Assembly (NCBI RefSeq): GCF_005405345.1
Contig: NZ_BJDW01000008.1
Location: forward strand, 1-64,000
Direction of reading: 5' to 3'
Length of the DNA stretch: 64,000 bases
Source of the DNA: Enterococcus viikkiensis
GTDB taxonomy: Bacteria > Bacillota > Bacilli > Lactobacillales > Enterococcaceae
A program made the position numbers and the translations under genes. Of this stretch, positions 1 to 9,606 are shown in pieces; position 1 is the stretch's first letter, and every line of letters starts with the position of its first letter. The notes under the pieces were generated by a model. The model made no database searches. It was not told the DNA's origin and saw only the letters and a program-made list of their open reading frames with translations.

Positions 1-879
1 GTACCAACCAGTTACTCGATACGTATGTTGATACAAATTTTTCGTTGAACTTCCGTTATTAAAATTGAAATCTTTCCAAATCGTCCAATTGTTTTTCGTA
101 ACGGTGATGTATTGATCGGTGCTGTTCCATTTTCCACCTGGGCTTGTTGTCTGTTGAATTGCTTTTGCCTCAATAATGCCAACTAACTGATTGGCGCTAT
201 TTTTAAGTAAATGAAATTTGGTTCCATTATAATGATTATAAAAGCCAACAATTTTTAAAGTTTGGTCATTTAATGCATCTGCTGTTCCCTTTTCTTGAAA
301 GTCTGGAGTATATAATTTTGCATTGTTATATATTACATTCGCATAAGAACTGCCTTCTAAAAATAATTTACCTTTTTGGTCGTTAGTCTTTTCGGCACTC
401 GTTGCTCTGATATATCCGAGATCCACAGCAGGCGTCGCTAAGAAATAATAATCTATTCCATCATTACCTATTACTTTTTCCGCGATAAATGTCTTTTGAA
501 AATTCTCCTTTTGGTCATTTACGGTTGTCCCGTTCGGCTCTTTCAATAATGTATAATTTTTATCCGTGATAGAGACAAAAAATTTCTCGCTAACGGCTCT
601 TTCTTTTACACTCGAATCCTGAGCTTCGGCAGTTGGCACTGTACTGCTTGTTGCTTGTTCCAGTGTATTTGTTGTTTCCGTTGTAGAAAAGCTGGATTCA
701 GAATGCTCTATTGAACGGTCGATCGGCCTTTCTTTCTCACTTTCTGTCGTCGATATTGAACGCAATGCTGTCTGTGTGTCATTTGTTGTTGTTTCATTTT
801 CAGGATATGTGAAACCAAACAGTGGGAAACATACCATCGTGACTGGCAACAACCGTATAAATATATTTCTCTTTTTCAT
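1..879 (-). CDS. GW-module secreted surface protein (partial, C-terminus beyond window)
   Basis: The reading frame is open from an ATG at 879 down to base 1, so about 293 residues are seen and the C-terminus is missing. Residues 1-25 form a signal peptide (MKKR start, then a hydrophobic stretch). A Ser/Thr/Glu-rich low-complexity linker follows to about residue 95. The rest resembles GW (SH3b-like) modules, with typical phrases such as NWTIWKDFNF and YRVTGWY. GW modules bind lipoteichoic acid and hold autolysins and adhesins non-covalently at the cell wall. A catalytic amidase or other domain may lie in the missing part or be absent. The GW call is fairly secure; the enzyme or adhesin role is inference. 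The start has an unusually distant ribosome site, see the hairpin feature. Confidence 0.75.
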   Translation of the reverse strand, partial: MKKRNIFIRLLPVTMVCFPLFGFTYPENETTTNDTQTALRSISTTESEKERPIDRSIEHSESSFSTTETTNTLEQATSSTVPTAEAQDSSVKERAVSEKFFVSITDKNYTLLKEPNGTTVNDQKENFQKTFIAEKVIGNDGIDYYFLATPAVDLGYIRATSAEKTNDQKGKLFLEGSSYANVIYNNAKLYTPDFQEKGTADALNDQTLKIVGFYNHYNGTKFHLLKNSANQLVGIIEAKAIQQTTSPGGKWNSTDQYITVTKNNWTIWKDFNFNNGSSTKNLYQHTYRVTGWY

Positions 880-890
880 AAATAAATATT

Positions 891-922
891 GGATAATTTA
901 TTCTAATTATCCAATTCCTCCC
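891..922 (-). promoter_or_regulatory. Hairpin between Shine-Dalgarno and start codon of the GW protein
   Basis: On the minus strand a GGGAGG ribosome site (917-922) lies 37 bases before the ATG at 879, too far for normal initiation. Between them sits a perfect 8-bp inverted repeat, GGATAATT/AATTATCC (891-898 and 905-912) with a 6-base loop. Folding it would cut the effective spacing to about 15 bases. It could control translation or be a protein operator. An in-frame TAA lies between the ribosome site and the ATG, which rules out an earlier start. Confidence 0.5.
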
Positions 923-1447
923 AAAAAAAATGTTCTATTTTTACTATTGTAATTCTATCATATTCGCTAGATTTAAAACATGATTAGATTAATTGGACTT
1001 CTTGAGAATATGCTAGCCCTTCTCAAGCAATCACCGTGAGAACACTTCCATATTCTCGAAAAAGATCCCTTTAAGAATTCAACTAATCAATCAGGCTTTC
1101 GAATTATCCATTTTATTTATGTGGCGAAAACATCCAAAAAAATATCCACAAACTTTTTCCATTCAGGAAAAATTCAAGTTCTTGTATTGTTATTGATCAA
1201 AAACTATGAATTCGTTCTAAATAAAAATTTCTAATAGTCTAACAATAGGATTAAGTAATAAAATCAAACGGAGCATTGCTTAATTCGCCCAATCTTTATA
1301 AATTTCACGTATGTATTTATTTACCATAGGAATTCGCGTTGTACGCTAAAAAAAGGGGAGACAAATCACGGTTGCCCTCCATTATTTATGAATAAACGGT
1401 GCACCGCAGGTAGGCTCTTGGGAAATAAACTAATATTCCAGAAAAAT
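923..1447. other. AT-rich intergenic stretch without a recognisable gene
   Basis: I see no supported gene on either strand. The stretch presumably holds the promoter of the GW protein near its left end. The remainder is AT-rich and full of stops, and it leads into clearly decayed coding DNA to the right, so it is probably old gene debris. Confidence 0.4.
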
Positions 1448-1622
1448 TCAAGAAATATTGCCCGAAGATTCTTTCTTATTTCTATTGATAAAATCAATGT
1501 CAGTTAGTGAGGCCTTCACAGAGCAGTTCGCGTGTGCGACCGCTTCTTTGACATCACACCAGGAGAGTAGCTGATCGAGGAATTCAATAATAGGATAAAA
1601 CTTCTGTGCAGCTTCATTCAAC
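1448..1622 (-). pseudogene. Unidentified coding remnant
   Basis: One minus-strand frame is open for about 57 codons and ends at a TGA (1448-1450). It has no start codon or ribosome site and reads like protein (for example FYPIIEFLDQLL, then SWCDVKEAVAH). I do not recognise the family. It lies just downstream of the deglycase relic and probably belongs to the same lost operon. Confidence 0.3.
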
Positions 1623-1651
1623 TAACATTTATTAAATCTTAACAAAAGATA

Positions 1652-2335
1652 TTAATAGTCAAATTGGCGATAGTAGCGACGAATTTCTAATGGATGATAA
1701 TTTAATTTCTCGACATGCGTATCCATCCGTCGAGTAGCACAAGAAATTAGTGAATGCGATAATACCTGCCCGCGATTTTTTGGAGCTGATTCCTTCAATA
1801 GAGTAATCTTTTGAATCAATAAAAGTATAGTTCCCTCAAAATCACGGCAATAAGTTTTGAACACGTTCTGCCAACGGCCGTTGCTCATCTTCTCCTAAAA
1901 AAAGAATAACTAGCGCCATTTTATTCGCGATTTCCAAAGTACTATGCAGAAATTCAGCAGCATGAATTAATTTAGAACGTAGCCAACGTTGTTCTTCCCA
2001 ATAGCACATTGCGTAGGAATAAACCGCGCACCACTACTGATTGCCGGCACCAAGGAAATAATTTATATCATCATACTGGGTTTCTGCATATTATCGACCA
2101 AAATCATCCGACTGCTTTTCTACTTTCACTAAGCCTTTTAGTGCTAATCCAATTCTTAATAATAATCATATAATCTGGAAAGTCACCATTTTTTCTATTA
2201 GCCGATCTGCAACCATAAAGAACTTGATTTATTCTGTTCCCGGAGCTGAATAGGTGACCACGTAGTCGCAGCTTTTAGCCAAGTAAGTTTCAGCAGTATC
2301 GATGAAACCTTTTTTACTTCCACCAAAGATAATAA
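1652..2335 (-). pseudogene. Relic of a SIS-domain sugar-amine phosphate deglycase (FrlB/GfrF-like)
   Basis: Minus-strand frames together spell a SIS-domain deglycase of the fructoselysine/glucoselysine 6-phosphate type. Readable blocks are GGSKKGFIDTAETYLAKS, CDYVVTYSAPGTE, RIGLALKGLVKVEKQSDD, YAETQYDDINYFLGAGNQ, HAAEFLHSTLEIANKMA, FLGEDEQRPLAERVQNLLP and finally HPLEIRRYYRQFDY. They are broken by in-frame stops (a TAA before YAETQY, a TAG after GAGNQ) and by at least one frameshift after NLLP. The N-terminal third is missing. The 78-residue frame at 1652-1888 is only the last surviving piece. The gene is dead. The functional assignment rests on remembered family patterns. Confidence 0.7.
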
Positions 2336-2349
2336 AAAAGGATAAAAAG

Positions 2350-2377
2350 GACCTTCAGGATTGTTTCCATGAAGGTC
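2350..2377 (-). terminator. Putative intrinsic terminator
   Basis: Perfect 8-bp stem GACCTTCA/TGAAGGTC (2350-2357 and 2370-2377). On the minus strand it is followed by a T-rich run (CTTTTTATCCTTTTTT). It probably ends the MFS/M20 transcript about 200 bases after the MFS stop codon. Confidence 0.55.
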
Positions 2378-2570
2378 TTCTTGAATATTTTTTGAGTTTA
2401 AAACGACTGTTTTAAACCTCTTTATGTGCTTTTTCAGACTTCTTTCTGCAAGTATTAATTAAAAACAATTTCCCGCAATTGATTTTATTACCAAATAAAT
2501 GAGAACAATCAAAAAGATCTTCCATAAAAAAAATTTTAATAATCTTTTTAAGTTAGATGAATCAAAATGA

Positions 2571-3785
2571 TTATTTTTGACTTTCCAGCTCCACAACAGC
2601 TTGCTTACTATCTTTCGTTCGTATACTCAATGAGACAATCCCCGCTAAGACAAAAACAAGTGCGATAAAGCTGAAAGCTCCAACATAGGAACCGCTGGTT
2701 TGCACCAACCAGCCAATGATCATGGGAGCAAAAAATCCACCAGAGACGCCGATCGCGTTGATGATTGAATATTTCGTGGAGACTTCTCGTTCGGCGAATA
2801 ATTTTACTGGTAAGCTCATCAATGTTGCAAATCCAATACTCGCAGCAGCGACAGCGATCGCTAAAAACAACATACTTAAAACTAATGAGTGACTCCGTGA
2901 TAGTAAAAAGGCGACCACTCCGCCACTGATAGAAGCGACTAAAATCACTTGCTTTTCTCGATCTTTAAAATAGCGCCCCATCATCGAGCCGGCAAACATT
3001 GCACTAACCATCATCACTAAGCCAATCAATGCGCTCATCATTGCCATCGTATTCATCGTTAACTGAAATTCGTCCACCAAATAAGACGCAATCCAACCTG
3101 TCATGCCATAAACTGCAGCATTGATAAAAAAGGCCGCCAATACCATGATCCAAACATTCCGATCTTTGATGACTTCTGTAAACGAAATATTGGCTTGATT
3201 CGCAGTGACAAGTGGTTTGCCTTTAGACTTTGGAATTCCTTTGATCATCAGGAACCCAATCACTAAAACGATCCCACCGTAAATAAAATAGGTCATTTTC
3301 CAACCAACCAGTGTTAGAAGCGGAGCTACTAACAGCGGTCCCACGATCCCTGCAAATCCAGAAGAGGCAATCATGGAAGATTGCACCGATCCTCGTTTAG
3401 TCGGCTCCACTTCTTTTGTGACAAAGGCACTTACCGCTGAAGGGTAACCGGCATGGGCAAATGACCCCGCAGCAAAACGAATCACTAATAAATAAATCAA
3501 TGAAAATCCTAACCCTAAAAAGATCATTAAGCAACCAATCAAAAGAATCGCAAAGGTCATGATCTTGCGACTACCGACCCGGTTGCCTAAGAAGCCGAAG
3601 GGAATTTGAAACAAAGTATAACCTAAGAAAAAGGCACTTAAAATCAACCCCTTCTGCCCCGCATCAATTCCTAAATCTTGCGCAATCGGAATGACGGACA
3701 AGCTGATAATGTTTTTATCTAAGTAAACACAGGTATAGCCTAAAAAAATCAAAATCAGTGAGCGATCTACTTTTTGTTTGCCCAT
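2571..3785 (-). CDS. MFS transporter, anion:cation symporter type
   Basis: The 404-residue protein has about 12 hydrophobic segments in two blocks of six with a hydrophilic middle loop near residues 190-205 (IPKSKGK). The loop after helix 2 reads GFLGNRVGSRK, the MFS signature region. A substrate-site-like RFAAGSFAHAGYPSAVSAF follows in helix 4. This pattern fits the ACS family, which moves organic acids, sugar acids or acylated amino acids with a cation. The gene follows the M20 amidohydrolase with only 3 bases between them, so the transporter very likely brings in the substrate that the hydrolase deacylates. The exact substrate cannot be read from sequence. Confidence 0.8.
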   Translation of the reverse strand: MGKQKVDRSLILIFLGYTCVYLDKNIISLSVIPIAQDLGIDAGQKGLILSAFFLGYTLFQIPFGFLGNRVGSRKIMTFAILLIGCLMIFLGLGFSLIYLLVIRFAAGSFAHAGYPSAVSAFVTKEVEPTKRGSVQSSMIASSGFAGIVGPLLVAPLLTLVGWKMTYFIYGGIVLVIGFLMIKGIPKSKGKPLVTANQANISFTEVIKDRNVWIMVLAAFFINAAVYGMTGWIASYLVDEFQLTMNTMAMMSALIGLVMMVSAMFAGSMMGRYFKDREKQVILVASISGGVVAFLLSRSHSLVLSMLFLAIAVAAASIGFATLMSLPVKLFAEREVSTKYSIINAIGVSGGFFAPMIIGWLVQTSGSYVGAFSFIALVFVLAGIVSLSIRTKDSKQAVVELESQK

Positions 3786-3788
3786 CGG

Positions 3789-4961
3789 CTAATCCCTTTC
3801 TAAATAAGCAAGAGCAGTTTCAACATAGACCTTGGCCCCTAATTCCAAAATCTCTTCATCTAAGACAATTTTCGGATTATGGAGCATCAACTCTGTATCT
3901 GCTGCGGTGATGAATAGTGTCGTCGTCGGAATCTGATGACTGATTTCGCCAAAATCTTCACTTCCCATCAATGGTGGTGCCACGATTGTTTCTGATGCTT
4001 GATTCTCTGGAAAGACTTTCTCTAACCGCGCTTTGACCCTCTCTGTCACAGTCTGATCAATCTCATTGCTTCGGCAGCCATTGGTGAAATCAACTGTGAC
4101 CTTCGCACCAAAAGCTTGACCGATGGATTCGGAGATTTCGACCATTCGTTTTTTGATTTGCTGACGAACTTCCTCTTTTAATGTTCGCAAGGTCCCTTTC
4201 ATATAAGCGGAGTTAGGGATAACATTGGAGGAACCCGGTGTCCCACCGACAAATTCGCCAATCGTTAATACAAACCGCTCAGCCGAACTAATTTCTCGGG
4301 CCGAAAGCGTCTGCAACGCATCGTAAATTTTAGTCGCAACATTAATCGGATCAATCGAATATTCTGGCATGGAACCATGACTACCCACGCCCTCCACTTT
4401 GATCTCATACCAATCTGCACTAGCCATGAAGGTGCCAGCAGGAGCAGTAAAAATCTTCTTTGTCGGTTGATTTTTGAATGGAAAAACGTGCATCATCGCT
4501 CCAGCATCGACTTTTGGATTTTCCAATAATCCATCAGCTAGACAGTCTTTGGCTCCTTGTAAAATCTCCTCACCAGGTTGGAAAAGCAATTTGACAACAC
4601 CAGTCAGTTCAGCTTCTTGCGCCTTTAACAATTTAGCAGCTCCCAGCAACATGGTTGTGTGCATATCGTGCCCACAAGCGTGCATAGCTCCATTTTCCGA
4701 GCGAAATGCCAAGTCTGTATCTTCAGTCAATGGAAGCGCATCCATATCTCCGCGTAATAAAAAGACTTTTTCACCTTGACCCACAGTGCAGGTGATTCCC
4801 ATTGAACCACAGGCCTGCGGTTCATAGCCGTATTCTACTAGCTTATCCCATACAAATTTTTTTGTCGCTGGTAATTCCATGCCTACCTCAGGATTTTGGT
4901 GCAAATGCCGGCGAATTGCTACCAGCTCTTCTTGTAATGTTCTTTCTTTGATCATTTCCAT
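3789..4961 (-). CDS. M20 family amidohydrolase/deacylase
   Basis: This cytoplasmic 390-residue metallopeptidase-like enzyme belongs to the aminoacylase/hippurate hydrolase group. The metal-binding motif MHACGHDMHTTMLLGAAK is near residues 90-107, and EE of FQPGEEILQGA and the later GSEDFGEI match the other metal and catalytic sites. I chose the ATG at 4961 because AAGGAGG stands 7 bases before it; an upstream in-frame ATG at 4994 has no such site. Members cleave N-acyl amino acids, N-acetyl amino acids or related amides. It is the first gene of a two-gene operon with the MFS transporter. The substrate is unknown. Confidence 0.82.
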   Translation of the reverse strand: MEMIKERTLQEELVAIRRHLHQNPEVGMELPATKKFVWDKLVEYGYEPQACGSMGITCTVGQGEKVFLLRGDMDALPLTEDTDLAFRSENGAMHACGHDMHTTMLLGAAKLLKAQEAELTGVVKLLFQPGEEILQGAKDCLADGLLENPKVDAGAMMHVFPFKNQPTKKIFTAPAGTFMASADWYEIKVEGVGSHGSMPEYSIDPINVATKIYDALQTLSAREISSAERFVLTIGEFVGGTPGSSNVIPNSAYMKGTLRTLKEEVRQQIKKRMVEISESIGQAFGAKVTVDFTNGCRSNEIDQTVTERVKARLEKVFPENQASETIVAPPLMGSEDFGEISHQIPTTTLFITAADTELMLHNPKIVLDEEILELGAKVYVETALAYLERD

Positions 4962-5079
4962 TCTGATTCCTCCTTTTAAAAAAGAATAGCACAACTAGAA
5001 ATATAAAGTTTTTTATTTTTCGAACTAAAAAATATAAAAATTGAAAAAATATCAAATTCATATTATTATAACATCAAAA

Positions 5080-5122
5080 AAGAACGAGGAATCAGCTCAT
5101 ATAGAGCTGATTCCTCGTTCTT
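5080..5122 (-). terminator. Intrinsic terminator of the glycerol/dha operon
   Basis: A perfect 19-bp stem (5080-5098 pairing with 5104-5122) encloses an ATATA loop and is followed on the minus strand by six Ts. It sits 30 bases after the dhaM stop codon. Confidence 0.9.
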
Positions 5123-5151
5123 CTAAAAAAATTATATTCAATGTTTCGTTA

Positions 5152-5520
5152 TTATTTAACCTTCAAACTGGCTAATTGATCCTCGATCATTTTTTCATCT
5201 GCATCTGCTGCTAACAAGGCACAAGCGGTGTAGGCACTTTCAACAAAAGCAGTATCGAATAAAGTAACTTTCTTATCGGTCATTTCCATTGCCATCTCAA
5301 GATTCATTTTGGCACTCCCAAGATCATAAAAAGCCAAAAGTTCATCGGCAGTATTTTCTTCAATCGCTTTTGAGATACGTTCCATTGAAGTACCGATACC
5401 GCCATCTTCTAAGCCTCCTGCAGTCGTAACTGGTACGTCCTTCGCCACTTCGCTGATCAAACGTTTTAATCCTTCAGGCATTTCTTTGGTGTGTGATACT
5501 AAAATTACGCCTCTAGCCAT
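5152..5520 (-). CDS. dhaM: PTS-dependent dihydroxyacetone kinase, phosphotransferase subunit DhaM
   Basis: The 122-residue protein has the EIIA-mannose-like fold of DhaM. It takes phosphate from HPr and passes it to ADP bound on DhaL. The expected phosphorylated histidine is His10 in ILVSHTKEMPEGL, followed by the GGLEDGGIGTS loop. Only the EIIA domain is present, without the extra HPr and EI-like domains of the E. coli protein, as is usual in Firmicutes. The ATG at 5520 overlaps the end of dhaL by 8 bases, which suggests translational coupling; an in-frame GTG at 5529 is a less likely start. Last gene of the operon. Confidence 0.9.
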   Translation of the reverse strand: MARGVILVSHTKEMPEGLKRLISEVAKDVPVTTAGGLEDGGIGTSMERISKAIEENTADELLAFYDLGSAKMNLEMAMEMTDKKVTLFDTAFVESAYTACALLAADADEKMIEDQLASLKVK

Positions 5521-6091
5521 TGACCACACCTGCCTCTAATAACGATTCAAAGAAATAAGCGGACGACATCGCACCTGGATCAATGTGTCCAATCGAGCGA
5601 TCTCCGACATAAGATGCCCGGCCTTTTGTCGCTTTGATATCTTTGGTTTTTTCAACTAAAATTTCGATCGTTGTTGGATTTAATGTCCCATTATTTAAAT
5701 TTTCCACCGCTGGAATCCAGAGATCCAACATCGTTTTTTCACCTTCTGTTGAATTTCCCCGCTTCTTAATCCCTTCAATCGCTGCCTTCAGCAAAATCTC
5801 AGGATCATTCGATTCTTTACTCGCTTTCATCATTTCCATCATTGCGGTACCATAAAGTGGACCTGATGCGCCACCAACTTTGCTAATTAAAGCCATTGCC
5901 GTTGCCTTGAAAATATCCGGTAAGTCTCCAGAGAGGTCTGTCGCCATTACAGCATCCATGCCACGGGCCATATTATTCCCGTGGTCGCCGTCACCAATTG
6001 GTGTATCTAATTCACTTAGATAGTCTTTCTTGTCTTGAATTTTTTGGTTAAATAGTTCTAAGGTCTTTCGTAAATTATCTGGTGTAAACAT
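5513..6091 (-). CDS. dhaL: Dihydroxyacetone kinase ADP-binding subunit DhaL
   Basis: DhaL carries the nucleotide that is rephosphorylated by DhaM and used to phosphorylate dihydroxyacetone on DhaK. The Mg-binding motif PIGDGDHGNN is at residues 31-40 (Asp34, Asp36, His37) and the nucleotide loop GGASGPLYGT follows. The length (192 residues) fits the family, near 200. AAGGAGGAGC lies before the ATG at 6091, so the earlier in-frame ATG at 6121 was rejected. The start follows dhaK by 69 bases and the stop overlaps dhaM. Confidence 0.92.
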   Translation of the reverse strand: MFTPDNLRKTLELFNQKIQDKKDYLSELDTPIGDGDHGNNMARGMDAVMATDLSGDLPDIFKATAMALISKVGGASGPLYGTAMMEMMKASKESNDPEILLKAAIEGIKKRGNSTEGEKTMLDLWIPAVENLNNGTLNPTTIEILVEKTKDIKATKGRASYVGDRSIGHIDPGAMSSAYFFESLLEAGVVNG

Positions 6092-6160
6092 AGTGCTCCT
6101 CCTTGAATACTTTTTTGACAAACGAGTGCTTAGCAGTGAACTATTTGATCATAAAATAGT

Positions 6161-7144
6161 CTACCAAGCAATCGTATGAACAGGTTCGTTTAATAAACGC
6201 AACCGTTCGTCGTCTAGTTTAATCATCGTGATGGATGCTCCTGCCATTTCAAGCGAAGTCATATAGTTACCGACTTTACTGAAGGTTATTTCGACCCCTT
6301 CATCAGCTAAAATCTTTTTCGCGTCATTATAATAGATAAACAACTCCATTAATGGAGTCGCTCCCATACCGTTAACAAACAACCCGTATTTATCACCAGC
6401 TTGCCAGTTAAATTCACCTTTCAGCTTAGCGATAATTTCTTTAGCAATTTCTGCTGACGGCTTGATTTTTTCCCGACGATAACCGGGTTCACCGTGGATA
6501 CCGACACCAAACTCCATTTCATCGTCTGCCAATGTAAATCCTGGTTTACCAACTTCCGGTACGGTTGCACCTGATAAAGCAATCCCCACTGTCTTGATAT
6601 CTTCTACTAATGACTTGCCGTAGCTTGCCAATTCGGAAACGGATTTCCCTTCACGAGCCATACCGCCTAAAATCTTGTGGACTAAAACTGTTCCCGCTAC
6701 TCCGCGGCGACCTTGCGTATAGGTACTATCTTCGACTGCGATATCGTCATCTACTAATACAGAATCCACTTCAATGTCGTCCATTGATGCCAAATCCTTC
6801 GCCATATCAAAGTTCATCACGTCACCAGAATAGTTTTTGACGATCATTAACGTTCCTTTGCCTTTGTTCGTCGCTTTGATGGCTTCGTAGATTTGATCTG
6901 GTGTTGGTGAAGTAAAGACTTGTCCGCAAACTGCTGCACTCAACATCCCATCTCCGACAAATCCTGCATGAGAAGGCTCGTGTCCGCTACCACCTCCGCT
7001 GACTAAAGCCACTTGATCATAATCATCATTTCGTGCCACTACGAGTGTTTCGGGAACTTGCTTCACATAGTCTGGGTAAGCACTGACCAATCCACTGACC
7101 ATTTCTTCTACGACATTTTTTGGATCATTGATAATTTTTTTCAC
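6161..7144 (-). CDS. dhaK: Dihydroxyacetone kinase substrate-binding subunit DhaK
   Basis: DhaK binds dihydroxyacetone covalently as a hemiaminal on a histidine and receives phosphate from DhaL-bound ATP to make DHAP. The 327-residue protein has the loop GGGSGHEPSHAGFVG (residues 50-64), NYSGDVMNF with Asp108, and GIHGEPG with His217, the residue expected to hold the substrate. Family length is about 330. The gene follows glpF by 72 bases in the same direction. It can be told from the DhaQ/DhaS regulatory paralogues because the active histidine is present. Confidence 0.93.
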   Translation of the reverse strand: MKKIINDPKNVVEEMVSGLVSAYPDYVKQVPETLVVARNDDYDQVALVSGGGSGHEPSHAGFVGDGMLSAAVCGQVFTSPTPDQIYEAIKATNKGKGTLMIVKNYSGDVMNFDMAKDLASMDDIEVDSVLVDDDIAVEDSTYTQGRRGVAGTVLVHKILGGMAREGKSVSELASYGKSLVEDIKTVGIALSGATVPEVGKPGFTLADDEMEFGVGIHGEPGYRREKIKPSAEIAKEIIAKLKGEFNWQAGDKYGLFVNGMGATPLMELFIYYNDAKKILADEGVEITFSKVGNYMTSLEMAGASITMIKLDDERLRLLNEPVHTIAW

Positions 7145-7216
7145 TTATTCTTCCTCCCACCACGTTTTTCTAAAAAATATATGAGGATAATGGAAGCCTC
7201 CATTATCCTAAAAGGT

Positions 7217-7939
7217 TTAGATAGGCAATACCATGAATAATAACGCTGCGATGATCCCCCCAATAATTGGACCCACTACTGGCACCCAAGAATAGCCCCA
7301 GTCGGAATCCCCTTTACCAGGGATTGGAAGGAAGGCATGAGCGATCCGTGGTCCCAAGTCCCGAGCCGGGTTGATCGCATATCCGGTTGTACCACCAAGA
7401 GACAACCCGATAACTAAAATCAAGATACCTACTGCCATTGGGTTCAAGCCATCGCCAAATTTACTCATACCGAAAGTCAATAACGCGAAAACTAATACAA
7501 AGGTTCCAATAATTTCACTGATTAAGTTAGCTCCTAAGCTACGAATTGCAGGCCCTGTAGAGAATACGCCTAGAATCGCTGCTTGATCTTTGGTTTCTTT
7601 CCAATGTGGATAATAATGAATAAAAACTAAAATTGCTCCAATGATTGCACCAATCATTTGGCCTAAAATATATGGAACTACCATGTCCCAACTAAATTTG
7701 CCAGCAATTGCCATACCGATCGTTACTGCTGGATTCAAATGAGCAAATGACATATAGCCTGCTGCATAGGCACCAATCGTTACTGCCGCGCCCCAGCCTA
7801 ACGTGATTGCGATCCAGCCAGCGCCTTCTGCCTTGGTTTTCCGTAAACTAACGCCTGCAACGACCCCATCCCCTAATAGAACTAAGACCATCGTACCAAT
7901 AATTTCTCCCACTACTTGAGTCATCATGCTTGTCTCCAT
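7217..7939 (-). CDS. glpF: Glycerol uptake facilitator (aquaglyceroporin) GlpF
   Basis: The 240-residue membrane protein of the MIP family has six membrane spans and two half-helices with the NPA signatures: HLNPAVT in the first half and YAINPARDLGPR in the second. The Asp after NPAR is typical of glycerol-passing rather than water-only channels. It lets glycerol enter by diffusion for trapping by GlpK. AGGAGGAG precedes the ATG at 7939. It lies between glpK and dhaK, tying the two glycerol branches together. A hairpin lies just upstream in the glpK-glpF gap. Confidence 0.93.
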   Translation of the reverse strand: METSMMTQVVGEIIGTMVLVLLGDGVVAGVSLRKTKAEGAGWIAITLGWGAAVTIGAYAAGYMSFAHLNPAVTIGMAIAGKFSWDMVVPYILGQMIGAIIGAILVFIHYYPHWKETKDQAAILGVFSTGPAIRSLGANLISEIIGTFVLVFALLTFGMSKFGDGLNPMAVGILILVIGLSLGGTTGYAINPARDLGPRIAHAFLPIPGKGDSDWGYSWVPVVGPIIGGIIAALLFMVLPI

Positions 7940-7971
7940 TGACTTCTCCTCCTGTATTCTTTTTATTGTAT

Positions 7972-8019
7972 GTCAGTAAGTACAGTAAATAACTGCTTGA
8001 GATTTACTGTACCACTGAC
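7972..8019 (-). other. Intercistronic hairpin between glpK and glpF
   Basis: An 18-19 bp nearly perfect inverted repeat (7972-7990 and 8002-8019) can form a strong RNA stem in the 134-base gap between glpK and glpF. It has no T-run on the minus strand, so it does not look like a classical terminator. An mRNA processing or stability element is more likely. Confidence 0.6.
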
Positions 8020-8073
8020 CGTCTCTACTTTTTCTGCGCAATCATGGATAATCGTTTAAATCTAGGCGTTCAC

Positions 8074-9606
<1,533 letters not shown>

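Noticed and set aside
1652-1888. 78-codon frame as a small gene
   Set aside because: It is the last piece of a broken deglycase gene; family-like sequence continues upstream in other frames.
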